A stretch of DNA of 64,000 nucleotides from Georgenia yuyongxinii (GTDB taxonomy: Bacteria > Actinomycetota > Actinomycetes > Actinomycetales > Actinomycetaceae), in the NCBI RefSeq assembly GCF_006352065.1, contig NZ_CP040915.1, positions 3,844,001 through 3,908,000 of the forward strand. The letters run 5' to 3'. Below, one piece after another: positions 15,198-24,350 of the stretch. Under the pieces are notes generated by a model. It made no database searches. It saw only the letters and a list, made by a program, of their open reading frames with translations, and was not told where the DNA came from. The first letter of the stretch is position 1; the number at the start of each line of letters is the position of its first letter. The position numbers and the translations under genes are program-made.

Positions 15198-16682
15198 ATG
15201 GCCACCATGGCCGTCTTCGAGCGCACGACCGTCCTGCCCCACCCGCGAGATGAGGTCTTCGCGTGGTTCGAGCGTCCCGGCGCGCTCGTGCGGCTGAGCC
15301 CGCCGTTCGGGGGCAGCGTGCTGGCCGAGCCCAGCGACGGCATCCGTGACGGCTCGGTCGCGCGGCTCGGCATCGGCGCCCCGGGGGTGCTCGGCGCCGG
15401 CCTCGGGGCCCTTGCCCGCGCCGTCCCGTGGCCCGACGCCATCCCGGCCCGGCTGCGCCGTCCGGAGCTGGACTGGACCGCCCGGCACGACCGGTACGAC
15501 CCGCCGCGGATGTTCCGCGACACCATGGTCCGAGGCCCCATGGGCCACTGGGTGCACACGCACCGCTTCGACGACTCCGCCGACGGCGGCACCGCGATGA
15601 CCGACCACGTCGCCTTCGGCGCGCCCGGGGAGAAGGTGCTGCCCGGCCGGGCTGCCGACATCGCGGCCCGAGCGGTGCGGCCCTCGCTGGAGCGGATCTT
15701 CGCCTACCGCGCGGCCCAGGTCCGCGCCGACCTGGACTTCCACGCCGCGCACGCCGCCGCCGGCACCCGCACGGTCGCCGTCGCCGGCGCCTCCGGGCTC
15801 ATCGGGCGCCAGCTGTGCGCGCTGCTGAGCGGCGGCGGGCACCGGGTGATTCGCCTGGTCCGGCGTCGCGCGGCCGCGCCGGACGAGATCGCCTGGGATC
15901 CCACCGGCGGCGTGCTCGACGTCGAGGCGCTGCGAGACGTCGACGCCGTCGTAAGTCTCGGCGGACGGTTCATCGGTGGCCGGTTCACCGCCGAGGCGAA
16001 GGCGGAGATCCGCCGCAGCCGCGTCGACACCACCGGAGTGCTGGCCCGGGCGCTCGCCGACCTCGCGGCCGACGGCCGTCCCCGGGCATTCCTGTGCGCC
16101 TCGGGTATCGGCTACTACGGTCCGCAGCCGCACGGGGCGCAGACGGACCCGGCACCGCTGACGGAGGACGCACCGTCGGGGCCCGGCTTCCTCGCCGCAG
16201 TCTGCCGGGCCTGGGAGGCCGCTACAGACCCGGCCGCCCACGCCGGCGTCCGGGTGGTCAACGTGCGCACCGGCCTGGTGCAGACGCCGGAGGAGGGACC
16301 GCTGGCCCGGCTGCTGCCACTGTTCGCCGCCGGGCTGGGCGGGCCGCTCGATCCCGGGCAGTGGCAGAGCTGGATCTCCGTCGACGACATCGCCGCCGTC
16401 TACGCCCACGCCGCGCTGGACGACCGGTTGCGCGGCCCCCTCAACGCCGTCGGCCCGGAGCCGGTGCGTGGGCGGGAGTACGCCCGCACGGTGGGCCGGG
16501 TGCTGCACCGTCCGGCAGCGCTGCCCGTACCGCGCTTCGGGCCCCGCCTCGTGGTGGGCAAGGAGGGCGCCGCGGAGCTGGCCTATGCCAGCCAGCGGGT
16601 GTCCGCGGACAAGCTGGTGGCGGCCGGCTTCCGGTTCCGGCACCGAACCCTCGAGGCCGCGTTGCGCCACGTGCTGCCCTGA
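15198..16682 (+). CDS. TIGR01777 family protein (SRPBCC domain fused to epimerase/SDR domain)
   Basis: A 494-residue two-domain protein. Residues about 5-160 form a START/SRPBCC-like ligand-binding domain (FERTTVLPHPRDEVFAWFER). Residues about 190-490 form an extended SDR of the YfcH/TIGR01777 type with the Rossmann motif GASGLIG (197-203), CASGIGYYGP, the family signature VVNVRTGLVQTPEEGPLARL and WISVDDIAAVYAHAA, and DUF1731-like C-terminal sequence. A role in cell division or NADP-dependent sugar chemistry has been proposed for relatives; the substrate is unknown. ATG 15198 or ATG 15207 could start it. Confidence 0.88.
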   Translation: MATMAVFERTTVLPHPRDEVFAWFERPGALVRLSPPFGGSVLAEPSDGIRDGSVARLGIGAPGVLGAGLGALARAVPWPDAIPARLRRPELDWTARHDRYDPPRMFRDTMVRGPMGHWVHTHRFDDSADGGTAMTDHVAFGAPGEKVLPGRAADIAARAVRPSLERIFAYRAAQVRADLDFHAAHAAAGTRTVAVAGASGLIGRQLCALLSGGGHRVIRLVRRRAAAPDEIAWDPTGGVLDVEALRDVDAVVSLGGRFIGGRFTAEAKAEIRRSRVDTTGVLARALADLAADGRPRAFLCASGIGYYGPQPHGAQTDPAPLTEDAPSGPGFLAAVCRAWEAATDPAAHAGVRVVNVRTGLVQTPEEGPLARLLPLFAAGLGGPLDPGQWQSWISVDDIAAVYAHAALDDRLRGPLNAVGPEPVRGREYARTVGRVLHRPAALPVPRFGPRLVVGKEGAAELAYASQRVSADKLVAAGFRFRHRTLEAALRHVLP

Positions 16683-16715
16683 CGCGCCGCGGCCCCGAGG
16701 AGGCCCGTGATCGGC

Positions 16716-18959
16716 TCAGTCCGCGATGCGCTCCACATCGTCGGCGACCGCCGGGACGGGCGGGGTGGGACCTGCCGCGGGGGTCAGGACCGAGGCGTAG
16801 TCGTGCTCGCTGGAGTAACGCAGGAACGACAGGTGCGCCTCGTACCGGTCCAGGACGTCGCTGATGACCTGCTGCTGGGTCAGGCCCATCAGGTCGTAGC
16901 CCTCCGTGCCGGTCTGGGTGAAGACCTCCACCTTGTAGTACAGGTCGTCGCCCTTCGACATGGGCCGGCCACCGATGCGGGGCACCGGGGCCTCGACCGC
17001 GGCCACCTGGTAGTGGAAGTCGCGGTGCTCGTCCATGTTGACGATCAGCGTGTGCTCCTCGATGCCGTTCTCGGCGTTCGGGCTGGTGGACAGGGTCGAC
17101 TCGTAGCCGAGCTCACGGAACTCCGCGGCGACGGCGTTGAGCGCCGGGTCCACGGTCCGCTCGATGAACTGGGAGACGGTCCGCTGCGACGGGTAGGAAC
17201 GCAGCAGCGCCAGGCGCTGCTTCCATGTCTTCTCAGGCACCTGACCACCGTGGGCAGCGGCCGAGCGCCGGCGGATGATCTGGCCCTCGCGTTCCGCCCG
17301 CTCCATGCGGAGCACCTTCGAGAACGACGCCATGACGAGGTACGCGATGATCGTCACCGGGAAGGCGAAGATCAGCGTCGCGTACTCCATGGTGGTCACC
17401 CCGCCCGCGACCAGCATGGCGATCGTGAGCAGCGCGGTGAGCACGGCCCAGAAGATCCGCAGCCACTTCGCGCCGTCCTGGGCGGGGTCGGGGATCGTGG
17501 AGGAGAAGTTGGCCATCACCATCGCGCCGGAGTTGGCGCTGGTGAGATAGAACAGCAGACCGGACAGCGTGGCCAGGCCGATCAGGAACGCCGCGCCGGG
17601 GAACATCTCCAGGAGGGCGTACCAGCCCTGCTCCGGCTGGTCGATGGCGAGCTGGGCGAACTCGGTGTCACCGCCCATGACGACCGACAGGGCGGAGTTG
17701 CCGAAGATCGAGACGATGACGAAGTCGCACAGCACCGGGGCGGTGATGGCGGCGATGACGAACTCGCGCAGGGTGCGGCCCCTGGAGATGCGGGCGAGGA
17801 AGAGTCCGACGAACGGGCCCCACGCCAGCCAGAACGCCCAGAAGAACAGCGTCCAGCCGCCCATCCACTCGGCGCCGCCGGACTCGTAGGCGAAGGTCTC
17901 CAGGGTGCGCTCCGGCAGGGTGCCGAGAAACCGGCCGATGTTGGTGACCAGGGCGTTCATCAGGAACGCGGTCTGCCCGGTCACCAGGATGTAGAGCATC
18001 ATCGCGGCCGCGATCCCGATGTTCAGCTCGGAGACCAGGCGGATGCCCTTGTCGACGCCGGACAGGCAGCCGGCGATCGTCATGACGACCGCGACCAGGA
18101 CCAGGGCGATCTGCAGGGACAGACCCTCGGGCAGGCCGAACAGCCAGGAGAAGCCGACGTTCAGCAGGACGACGCCGATGCCCATGGAGGTGGCGACACC
18201 GAAGACGGTGCCGATGAGGGCGAAGATGTCGATGGCGTCACCGGCGGCGCCACGCACGCGCTTGCCGAGCAGCGGGTACAGGGCCGCACGGATCGACAGC
18301 GGCATGCCCCACCGGTACGCGAAGTAGCCCATCGCCATGCCGAGCAGGGCGTACATCGCCCACCCGGAGATGCCGTAGTGGAACATCGTCCACACGACGG
18401 CGTCCTGGGCGGCCTGGGCCGACTGCGGGTCGCCCGCCGGGGGCATCATGTACTGCGCGATCGGCCCGGTCACGGAGTAGAACAGCATGTCGATGCCGAC
18501 GCCGGCACCGAACAGCATGGCGACCCACGTGAACAGCTTGTACTGGGGCCGGGAGTGGTCCGGGCCCAGGCGCACCCGGCCCTCCTTGGAGAAGGCGACC
18601 CAGAGCACGAAGAGGATCACCAGCACGACGGTCACGACGTAGAACCAGCCGAGGTTGGTCGCGATCTTCTGGACGAGGTCCTTCATCACGCTCGAGGCGT
18701 GGGTGGGCGCGAACATCGCCCACAGCGAGAAGGCGACGATCACGGCGGCCGAGATGATGAACACCCGCCAGTTGACGCGCGCTCCGCGGTCCTCAGCGAG
18801 CTCCGTGGGGCCCTTGCTGAGCTCGGCGCTGGAGATCGGCGCCCGGTTGCCGTCGTCGGGCCGGGGCTTGCGCCGCTCCGCGGCGCCGAACCGACCGCGG
18901 TCGATCGTCGTCGCGGGTGCTTCGGTGTGCGGTGTCACGTCGTGGTCGGATGTCGCCAC
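16716..18959 (-). CDS. BCCT family choline/betaine/carnitine transporter (BetT-like, long C-terminus)
   Basis: Secondary transporter for trimethylammonium osmolytes, driven by H+ or Na+. The 747-residue protein has about twelve membrane helices. They include the Trp-rich BCCT signature region MGGWTLFFWAFWLAWGPFVG and the adjacent loop ARISRGRTLREFVIAA. The C-terminal ~190 residues are hydrophilic and acidic, as in BetT-type osmosensing carriers, with KGDDLYYKVEVFTQTG conserved. The start is GTG 18959 with AAGGAG 6 nt upstream. The gene stands alone and is divergent from ridA across a 440-bp spacer. Choline or betaine is the likely substrate by family only. Confidence 0.93.
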   Translation of the reverse strand: MATSDHDVTPHTEAPATTIDRGRFGAAERRKPRPDDGNRAPISSAELSKGPTELAEDRGARVNWRVFIISAAVIVAFSLWAMFAPTHASSVMKDLVQKIATNLGWFYVVTVVLVILFVLWVAFSKEGRVRLGPDHSRPQYKLFTWVAMLFGAGVGIDMLFYSVTGPIAQYMMPPAGDPQSAQAAQDAVVWTMFHYGISGWAMYALLGMAMGYFAYRWGMPLSIRAALYPLLGKRVRGAAGDAIDIFALIGTVFGVATSMGIGVVLLNVGFSWLFGLPEGLSLQIALVLVAVVMTIAGCLSGVDKGIRLVSELNIGIAAAMMLYILVTGQTAFLMNALVTNIGRFLGTLPERTLETFAYESGGAEWMGGWTLFFWAFWLAWGPFVGLFLARISRGRTLREFVIAAITAPVLCDFVIVSIFGNSALSVVMGGDTEFAQLAIDQPEQGWYALLEMFPGAAFLIGLATLSGLLFYLTSANSGAMVMANFSSTIPDPAQDGAKWLRIFWAVLTALLTIAMLVAGGVTTMEYATLIFAFPVTIIAYLVMASFSKVLRMERAEREGQIIRRRSAAAHGGQVPEKTWKQRLALLRSYPSQRTVSQFIERTVDPALNAVAAEFRELGYESTLSTSPNAENGIEEHTLIVNMDEHRDFHYQVAAVEAPVPRIGGRPMSKGDDLYYKVEVFTQTGTEGYDLMGLTQQQVISDVLDRYEAHLSFLRYSSEHDYASVLTPAAGPTPPVPAVADDVERIAD

Positions 18960-19400
18960 TCGTTTCTCCTTCGCCTTGGGGACCGGATCCGCGGGCGCGT
19001 CTGGGCGCGCGCCGCAGCCCTCTCAGAAGAAGCGACAAGGGAACGAGTCAGGCGGTGCAGGCACCCAGCCGTGCAGCCGCCGTGGGGACACTAGCTCGCC
19101 ATCCACCGTACGTTCAGGCAACCCGTTGGTAAACGGTTTGTCGCTTATGTCATAAGTGGGGCGGTCAGCGCGGCATGGCGCTCACGGATCGTTCCACCGG
19201 ACGGCTACCGCCTCGAAAGGTGAGACGTCCGCCGTCGGGTGGCGGCGCCGTTCCTCCGCGGGTGCCCACAAGCGAACTGCGACATCATGAGAGACCTCGC
19301 GTGCAGGGCTGCCGGCTTTGCCTCGGCCACCGCAGTGAGGTGCGCGCCGGTGCCGCGTGCCCAGGCCCTCGCCGCACCGCGACGCCCACGGAGGTCGACG
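18960..19400. other. Intergenic region between BCCT and RidA genes, 441 bp
   Basis: No convincing gene. An A+T-richer island at about 19110-19160 contains the perfect palindrome CTTATG-T-CATAAG (19144-19156) and, just before it, TTGGTAAACGGTTTG. These may be the BCCT promoter/operator zone. The palindrome resembles GntR- or TetR-type operator symmetry, but no regulator gene is adjacent. Confidence 0.4.
19144..19156. promoter_or_regulatory. 13-bp palindrome, candidate operator
   Basis: CTTATG and CATAAG flank a single central T, giving perfect dyad symmetry in an otherwise G+C-rich spacer about 190 bp upstream of the BCCT start. A regulator cannot be assigned. Confidence 0.4.
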
Positions 19401-19796
19401 ATGACGCTCACCCACATCAACCCGGACACGTTGCACCACAACCCCGCCTTCTCGCAGGCCGTGCTGCTCGACGGTCCGGGCCGGCTGCTCGTCATCGGTG
19501 GTCAGAACGCGGTCGACGCGGACGGTGCGATCGTCGGCGACGACGTCGGCACCCAGACCGCGAAGGCGCTGGAGAACCTGCTCGCCGTCCTGCACTCGGT
19601 CGGCGCCGGCCAGGAGCACGTGGCCAAGCTGACCGTCTATCTCACCGCCGGGCAGGACATCAACGCGGGGTTCGCCGCCTCGCAGCGGGTGTGGGGCCAG
19701 CACGCCACCGCCCTCACCGTGCTACAGGTGGCTAGCCTGGGCCGGCCCGAGTTCCTCGTCGAGATCGAGGCGCTCGCCTACCTGCCCGCGGAGTGA
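19401..19796 (+). CDS. RidA family protein (YjgF/YER057c/UK114)
   Basis: Members deaminate reactive enamine/imine intermediates or have related metabolic roles; they are cytosolic trimers. The 131-residue product shows the family pattern: VIGGQNAVDADGAIVGDDVG, TAKALENLLAVLHSVGAG, HVAKLTVYL and the C-terminal VLQVASLGRPEFLVEIEALA. The last block reads SLGRPEFLVEIE rather than the usual (V/L)P...ALVEIE with a substrate-binding Arg, so the exact subfamily is uncertain. The ATG at 19401 has GGAGG seven bases upstream. A weak hairpin follows the gene. Confidence 0.88.
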   Translation: MTLTHINPDTLHHNPAFSQAVLLDGPGRLLVIGGQNAVDADGAIVGDDVGTQTAKALENLLAVLHSVGAGQEHVAKLTVYLTAGQDINAGFAASQRVWGQHATALTVLQVASLGRPEFLVEIEALAYLPAE

Positions 19797-19799
19797 GCC

Positions 19800-19820
19800 C
19801 CCCGGTTCGACCTGCCGGGG
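19800..19820 (+). terminator. Weak stem-loop after ridA
   Basis: CCCCGG (19800-19805) and CCGGGG (19815-19820) can pair around a 9-nt loop just after the ridA stop. The stem is only 6 bp and no T-tract follows. Confidence 0.35.
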
Positions 19821-19922
19821 ACCACCGGAGGGGCTGGCGGTGACCGTTGCGTGAATCTTCGGCGACGGCGCGCCCGGTGCGTGGCGGGACGCGGGCGTGG
19901 CCCCGATGCTGGCGGCGTGGTC

Positions 19923-20738
19923 ATGCTCGCTGCCGCCGCATCGCTCCTCGCCCCGACGGGCCTGTACGGCTCGCACCCCGGGCCGTACGCCGTCGCCCAC
20001 CGCGGTGGGGCAGGCCTGGCCGCGGAGAACACCCTCGCCGCGTTCGAGCGCTCCGCCGCGCTCGGCGTGACCTACCTGGAGACGGACGTGCGCACCACGG
20101 CCGACGGCGTCCCCCTCGCCTTCCACGACAGGGCGCTGGACCGCGTCACCGACCTGCGCGGACCCGTCGCGGCGCACCCGTGGGCCCACGTGCGGCGGGC
20201 CCGCGTGCTCGGCACGGAGCCGGTGGTGGCGCTTGAGGACCTGCTCGGATCCTTCGCTCAGGCGTGCTTCATGATCGACGTCAAGGAGGCGCGGTCGGTC
20301 GCACCCACCATCGCGGCGATCCGACGCACCGGGACGGCCGGCCGAGTCTGCGTCGCCGGCGGCTGGGACACCTGGCTCGCCGCCATCCGCCGCGAGTGCG
20401 GCCCCGCACTGACCACGGCCCTGGGCTGGCGGGCGCTGACCGCGCTGATCGGCTGCGCCCGCACCGGGTCCCGACCGCCAGGCGCCATTGCGACGGCTCC
20501 GTTCGCCCACGTGGCGTGGCGGCTCGGGGCGATGGGCATCATGTCCGCGCCCCGGGTGGCTACGCGCCTGGTGTCGATGGCGCACGACCTCGGGGTCCGC
20601 GTGATCACCTGGACCGTCGACGACGCCCCGTCGATCCACCGGCTCCTCCACGACGGCGTCGACGGGGTGATCACCGACCGACCGGACGTGCTGCGCGAGG
20701 TGCTCGTGGGACGCGGCATGTGGGTACCCCGGCGCTAA
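19923..20738 (+). CDS. Glycerophosphodiester phosphodiesterase family protein
   Basis: Hydrolyses glycerophosphodiesters to glycerol-3-phosphate and an alcohol. The 271-residue protein carries the GDPD fold with the catalytic His in AVAHRGGAGL, the metal ligands in ENTLAAFERSAALGVTYLETDV, HDRALDRVTD, the mid-domain FMIDVKEA, and the C-terminal WTVDDAPSIHRLLHDGVDGV followed by ITDRPDVL. No clear signal peptide. Starts at GTG 19851, GTG 19917 or ATG 19923 are all in frame. The ATG is chosen because the domain begins soon after it, but the evidence is weak. Confidence 0.85.
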   Translation: MLAAAASLLAPTGLYGSHPGPYAVAHRGGAGLAAENTLAAFERSAALGVTYLETDVRTTADGVPLAFHDRALDRVTDLRGPVAAHPWAHVRRARVLGTEPVVALEDLLGSFAQACFMIDVKEARSVAPTIAAIRRTGTAGRVCVAGGWDTWLAAIRRECGPALTTALGWRALTALIGCARTGSRPPGAIATAPFAHVAWRLGAMGIMSAPRVATRLVSMAHDLGVRVITWTVDDAPSIHRLLHDGVDGVITDRPDVLREVLVGRGMWVPRR

Positions 20739-20791
20739 GGTGCCCTGAGCGGCCGACCGACACCGATCGACGGGGATCAAGGGGCGGGACG

Positions 20792-21100
20792 ATGAAACGG
20801 CGACGGAGGGGAGGCGCCGGCAGAGTCGGACGGCACGGCAGGCGCCGGGACGGAGACGGTCACCCTCGCACTCATCCCGATCATCGATGTCGCACCGGTG
20901 TACGTGGGCCTCGACCAGGGCTTCTTCGAGGAGGAGGGCCTCGAGCTCGAGCTGAGCACGGGCCAGGGCGGCGCGGCCATCGTCCCGGGCGTGGTCAGCG
21001 GCAGCACCGACTTCGGCTTCGGCAACAACCACTCGCTCATGATCGCCGCCTCGAGCGGCCTTCCGCTGCGGGTGGTGGCCAGCGGCGGCGGGCGGCGTCG
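20792..21100 (+). pseudogene. NMT1/THI5-like ABC substrate-binding lipoprotein, truncated at both ends
   Basis: Fragment of an ABC transporter solute-binding protein. An ATG with an RBS at 20792 begins MKRRRR, but the hydrophobic signal peptide and lipobox are missing and the frame changes at once. The mature linker (GDGGEAPAESDGTAG from about 20799) and first domain strand TVTLALIPIIDVAPVYVGLD, FFEEEGLELELSTGQGG and GSTDFGFGNNHSLMIAASSG are well preserved. Similarity ends near 21090, and the oppositely oriented GH65 gene ends at 21131. About 80 of ~330 residues remain. The missing C-terminal part and lack of permease/ATPase genes suggest an old deletion. Confidence 0.82.
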
Positions 21101-21130
21101 CTCGTGCTCGCCGGCCAGGCGGAAGGCACC

Positions 21131-23479
21131 TCAGGCCCTGGCCTGCACCCGCGGGCCGAGCCCCGGCGGCTGCTCCGGCGTCGCCAGCAGCGGCTCACGC
21201 GGGCGCAGCGGGCGGCTGACCGGCCGCGCGGACGTGACCACCACCTCCTCGTCGTAGATCCGGACCGGCAGACGCGCCCGGGGGCCGGGCAGGCTGCACC
21301 GCACCTGCCCCTCGGCCACCTCCACCCGCACCGGCGTGCCGCGCCACCGCACCCGGAACACGAGCCTGGTGATCGCGTCGGGCAGGGCCGGCGACAGGCG
21401 CAGCGTGGTGGTCTCGCCGTGCCCGAGCCCGCCGAACCCGGCGACGAGCGCGGTCCAGGCGCCGGCCAGCGAGGCGATGTGCACACCGTGCCCGGTGTTG
21501 CCGTGGATGTCGCGCAGGTCCACGAGCGCGGCCTCGTGGAGGTAGTCGTGGGCGAGCGCGAGGTGGCCGGTCTGCGCGCACAGCACCGCCTGCGTGCAGG
21601 CGGACAGGGAGGAGTCGCGCACCGTGCGCCGCTCGTAGTAGTCGAGGTTGCGGGCACGCTGCTCGTCAGTGAACCGCTCCGGGAACCACTGCATCGCCAG
21701 GACCAGGTCGGCCTGCTTGACCACCTGCTTGCGGTAGAGCTGGAAGTAGGGGGCGTGCATGAGCAGGAGGTACCGCCCGGCGGAGGCCTCGAAGTCCCAC
21801 TCGCCGAACCGGGTGAAGCTCTCGCACTGGGGATGGACCCCGAGCTCCTCGTCGTAGGGCACGTGGACCGCCTCGGCGGCCGCGCGCCAGAGCGCGACCT
21901 CCTCCGTCGTCACGCCCAGCCCGGACGCGAGCTGGGGATTGCGGGCCGCGGCGTCGGCGGCGGCCTGCAGGTTCCGGGCCGCCATGAGGTTGGTGAAGAC
22001 GTTGTCGTCCGTCAGCGCGGTGTACTCGTCGGGGCCGGTGACGCCGTCGATGTGCCACACGCCGTGCCGGTCGTGGTGGCCCAGCGAGCGCCACAGCCGG
22101 GCGGTCTCCACGAGCACCTCCAGGCCGCACTCCCGCTCGAGCTCGGTGTCCCCGGTGATCAGCCGGTACTCCTCGAAGGCACGAGCGACGTCGGCGTTGA
22201 TGTGCGGCGCCGCCGTGCTTGCGGGCCAGTACGCCGAGGTCTCCTCGCCGTTGATGGTGCGCCACGGGAACGCCGCGCCGGCCAGGCCGAGGGTGGCCGC
22301 CCGCTGGCGGGCGAGGTCGAGCGTGGAGGCGCGCCAGCGCAGCGCGTCCGCCGCGGCCGGCGGGTGGGTGAGGGTGAGCACGGGCAGCACGAAGCCCTCG
22401 ATGTCCCAGAACGTGTGCCCGCTGTACCCCGCCCCGGTCAGCGCCTTGGCGCCGATCGCCCGGCGCTCGGTACGGGCCCCGGCCTGCAGCACGTGGAACA
22501 GGGCGAACCGCATGGCCTGCTGGAGCACCGGGTCGCCGTCCACCTCGACGTCCGCCCCGGCCCAGAACTCGTCGAGAAAAGCGCTCTGGCCGAGCCTGAG
22601 GGTGTCCCACCCCGCGAACCGGGCGCTGGTCAGCGCGGCCGCCACCTGGTCGCGCAGCGCGGGCTCGGAGCGTGTCGCCGACCAGCCGTAGGCCACGTAC
22701 TTCACCAGCCGCAGGGTCTCCCCCGGCCGCAGTACCGCCACCACTGTGGTGCGGGCCCAGTCCGGGCGCACCTGCTGGTCGACCTCGAACTGGCCCGCCG
22801 CCTCGATGTCATGATCCATCCCCGCCGCCAGGAGCAGGTTGCTGCTGCGGGTGCGGTGCACGAGGACGGCGCCGACGTGCTCGGTGTCCGCCGTCACCGG
22901 GTCCAACGGCTGGTCCAGGGCGGCCGGCACCCGGGGGTCGCCGTCGACCACCGCCGGCCGCGGCTCGTTGGCGACCAGCTCGGACTGCAGGATCACGCGG
23001 GTCTCCTCCAGCGCCTCCACCTCGTAGGCGATGCCGACCACCGCCCGGTGAGCGAAGGAGACGAGGCGCGTCGAGCGGATCTTCACCGGCCGGCCGGCGG
23101 GTGACACCCACTCGGCCTCGCGCCGCAGGGTGCCGGTGCGGAAGTCGAGCACCCGCTCGTGCGAACGCAGGGTCCCGTACCGCACGTCGAAGGGCTCGTC
23201 GTCGACGAGGAGCCGAACCAGCTTGCCGTCGGTGACGTTGACCATCGTCTGCCCCGACTCGGGGTAGCCGTACCCGCTCTCGGGGTACGGGAGCACGTGC
23301 TTCTCGTAGAACCCGCTGAGGTAGGTGCCCAGGGTGTGGTGCGGCTCGCCCTCGTCGAGGTTGCCGCGAATCCCGACGTGGCCGTTGGCCAGGGCGAACA
23401 TCGACTCTGTCGCGGCGAGCCGGTCCAGGTCGAGGGTCGGCTCGCGCAGCGACCACGGGTCAACCGGCAGCGGGGTCAC
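21131..23479 (-). CDS. Glycoside hydrolase family 65 phosphorylase (maltose/trehalose/kojibiose type)
   Basis: Phosphorolysis of an alpha-glucosyl disaccharide to beta-glucose-1-phosphate and glucose. The 782-residue protein has the N-terminal beta-sandwich (ESMFALANGHVGIRGNLDEG, GTYLSGFYEKHVLPYPESG) and the (alpha/alpha)6 catalytic barrel with FWDIEGFVLPVLTLTHP, FPWRTINGEE and the general acid Glu485 in VTGPDEYTALTDDN. The phosphate-binding region follows near VRDSSLSACTQAVLC. The GTG at 23479 overlaps the upstream HAD stop by 4 nt. Pairing with beta-phosphoglucomutase is typical of such phosphorylases and channels beta-G1P to G6P. The disaccharide is undetermined. Confidence 0.93.
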   Translation of the reverse strand: MTPLPVDPWSLREPTLDLDRLAATESMFALANGHVGIRGNLDEGEPHHTLGTYLSGFYEKHVLPYPESGYGYPESGQTMVNVTDGKLVRLLVDDEPFDVRYGTLRSHERVLDFRTGTLRREAEWVSPAGRPVKIRSTRLVSFAHRAVVGIAYEVEALEETRVILQSELVANEPRPAVVDGDPRVPAALDQPLDPVTADTEHVGAVLVHRTRSSNLLLAAGMDHDIEAAGQFEVDQQVRPDWARTTVVAVLRPGETLRLVKYVAYGWSATRSEPALRDQVAAALTSARFAGWDTLRLGQSAFLDEFWAGADVEVDGDPVLQQAMRFALFHVLQAGARTERRAIGAKALTGAGYSGHTFWDIEGFVLPVLTLTHPPAAADALRWRASTLDLARQRAATLGLAGAAFPWRTINGEETSAYWPASTAAPHINADVARAFEEYRLITGDTELERECGLEVLVETARLWRSLGHHDRHGVWHIDGVTGPDEYTALTDDNVFTNLMAARNLQAAADAAARNPQLASGLGVTTEEVALWRAAAEAVHVPYDEELGVHPQCESFTRFGEWDFEASAGRYLLLMHAPYFQLYRKQVVKQADLVLAMQWFPERFTDEQRARNLDYYERRTVRDSSLSACTQAVLCAQTGHLALAHDYLHEAALVDLRDIHGNTGHGVHIASLAGAWTALVAGFGGLGHGETTTLRLSPALPDAITRLVFRVRWRGTPVRVEVAEGQVRCSLPGPRARLPVRIYDEEVVVTSARPVSRPLRPREPLLATPEQPPGLGPRVQARA

Positions 23480-24204
23480 AGCAGCTCCTCCAGATCGGGT
23501 ACGACGACGTCGGCCCCTTGGTCCAGCAGGGCGGCGGCCCGGCGCCGGTCCCGGTCCACACCGACGACGAAGCCGAAGCCGCCGGCGCGTCCCGCCTGCA
23601 CCCCGGCGAGGGCGTCCTCGAAGACGGCGCACCGGGCCGGCTCGACGTCGAGCCGGCGGGCGCCCTCGAGGAACGTGTCCGGCGCCGGCTTGCCGGGCAG
23701 CGCCAGCTCCGCGGCGACCACGCCGTCGACCACCGCACCGAACAGACCGGCCAGGCCCGCGACGTCGAGAACCATGCGGGTGTTCGCGCTGCTGGACACG
23801 ACGGCGCAGGCCAGCCCGGCGGTGCGGGCCGCCTCCACATAGGACCGGCCGTCGGCGAAGACCACCACGCCCCCCTCCACCAGGCGGCGCAGCAGCCGCT
23901 CGTTCTTGACGGTGCCGAGCCCGCGCACGCTGTCCCGGTCCTCCGGGGAACCCAGCGGCAGCGAGACGCCCCGGCTGGTGAGGAAGTCGCGGATGCCGTC
24001 CTCGCGGGGCTTGCCGTCCACGTACCTGGCGTAGTCGGCGTCGGGGTCGAACGGCGCGAACACCTGCCCGGTCCGTAGCGCCCGGGCGCGGAGGAACTCG
24101 TCGAAGGTCTCCGCCCACGCGGCCCGGTGCGTGTCCGCGGTACGGGTGAGCACACCGTCGAGGTCGAAGAGGCAGGCCCGCACCTGCGCCGGCAGTCCCA
24201 GCAT
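23476..24204 (-). CDS. Beta-phosphoglucomutase family HAD hydrolase
   Basis: Converts beta-glucose-1-phosphate from the adjacent GH65 enzyme to glucose-6-phosphate, by context. The 242-residue HAD protein has the catalytic pair Asp14/Asp16 in CLFDLDGVLTRTADTH, motif II VVSSSANTR, Lys in ALPGKPAPDTFLEGARRL and motif IV AVFEDALAGVQAGRAGG. The DYARYVDGKPREDGIRDF cap segment is the beta-PGM hallmark. Start ATG 24204, preceded by GGAGG. It is the first gene of the two-gene unit and its stop overlaps the GH65 start (GTGA). Confidence 0.92.
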   Translation of the reverse strand: MLGLPAQVRACLFDLDGVLTRTADTHRAAWAETFDEFLRARALRTGQVFAPFDPDADYARYVDGKPREDGIRDFLTSRGVSLPLGSPEDRDSVRGLGTVKNERLLRRLVEGGVVVFADGRSYVEAARTAGLACAVVSSSANTRMVLDVAGLAGLFGAVVDGVVAAELALPGKPAPDTFLEGARRLDVEPARCAVFEDALAGVQAGRAGGFGFVVGVDRDRRRAAALLDQGADVVVPDLEELL

Positions 24205-24350
24205 CGCCCGCCTCCTTCGCCCGCTCGTAGGCCAGTTTTTCCGCCGTCGGGTCGTGGCGCATCCGGGCGAGGTTTTCCGGGCCCCCGCACCCGATGCGCC
24301 GGGGCCGCCGTCGTGCGGCACACTGGGTTTCCGGACCGAAGGAGAAGCCC

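Noticed and set aside
16707-19094. A 795-codon plus-strand frame opposite the BCCT gene
   Set aside because: Antisense shadow of the BCCT transporter; no domain recognised.
20264-23104. A 946-codon plus-strand open frame across GDPD and GH65
   Set aside because: It shadows GH65 and GDPD in the wrong frame. Only the stretch near 20799-21090 has real homology, and that is reported as a pseudogene.
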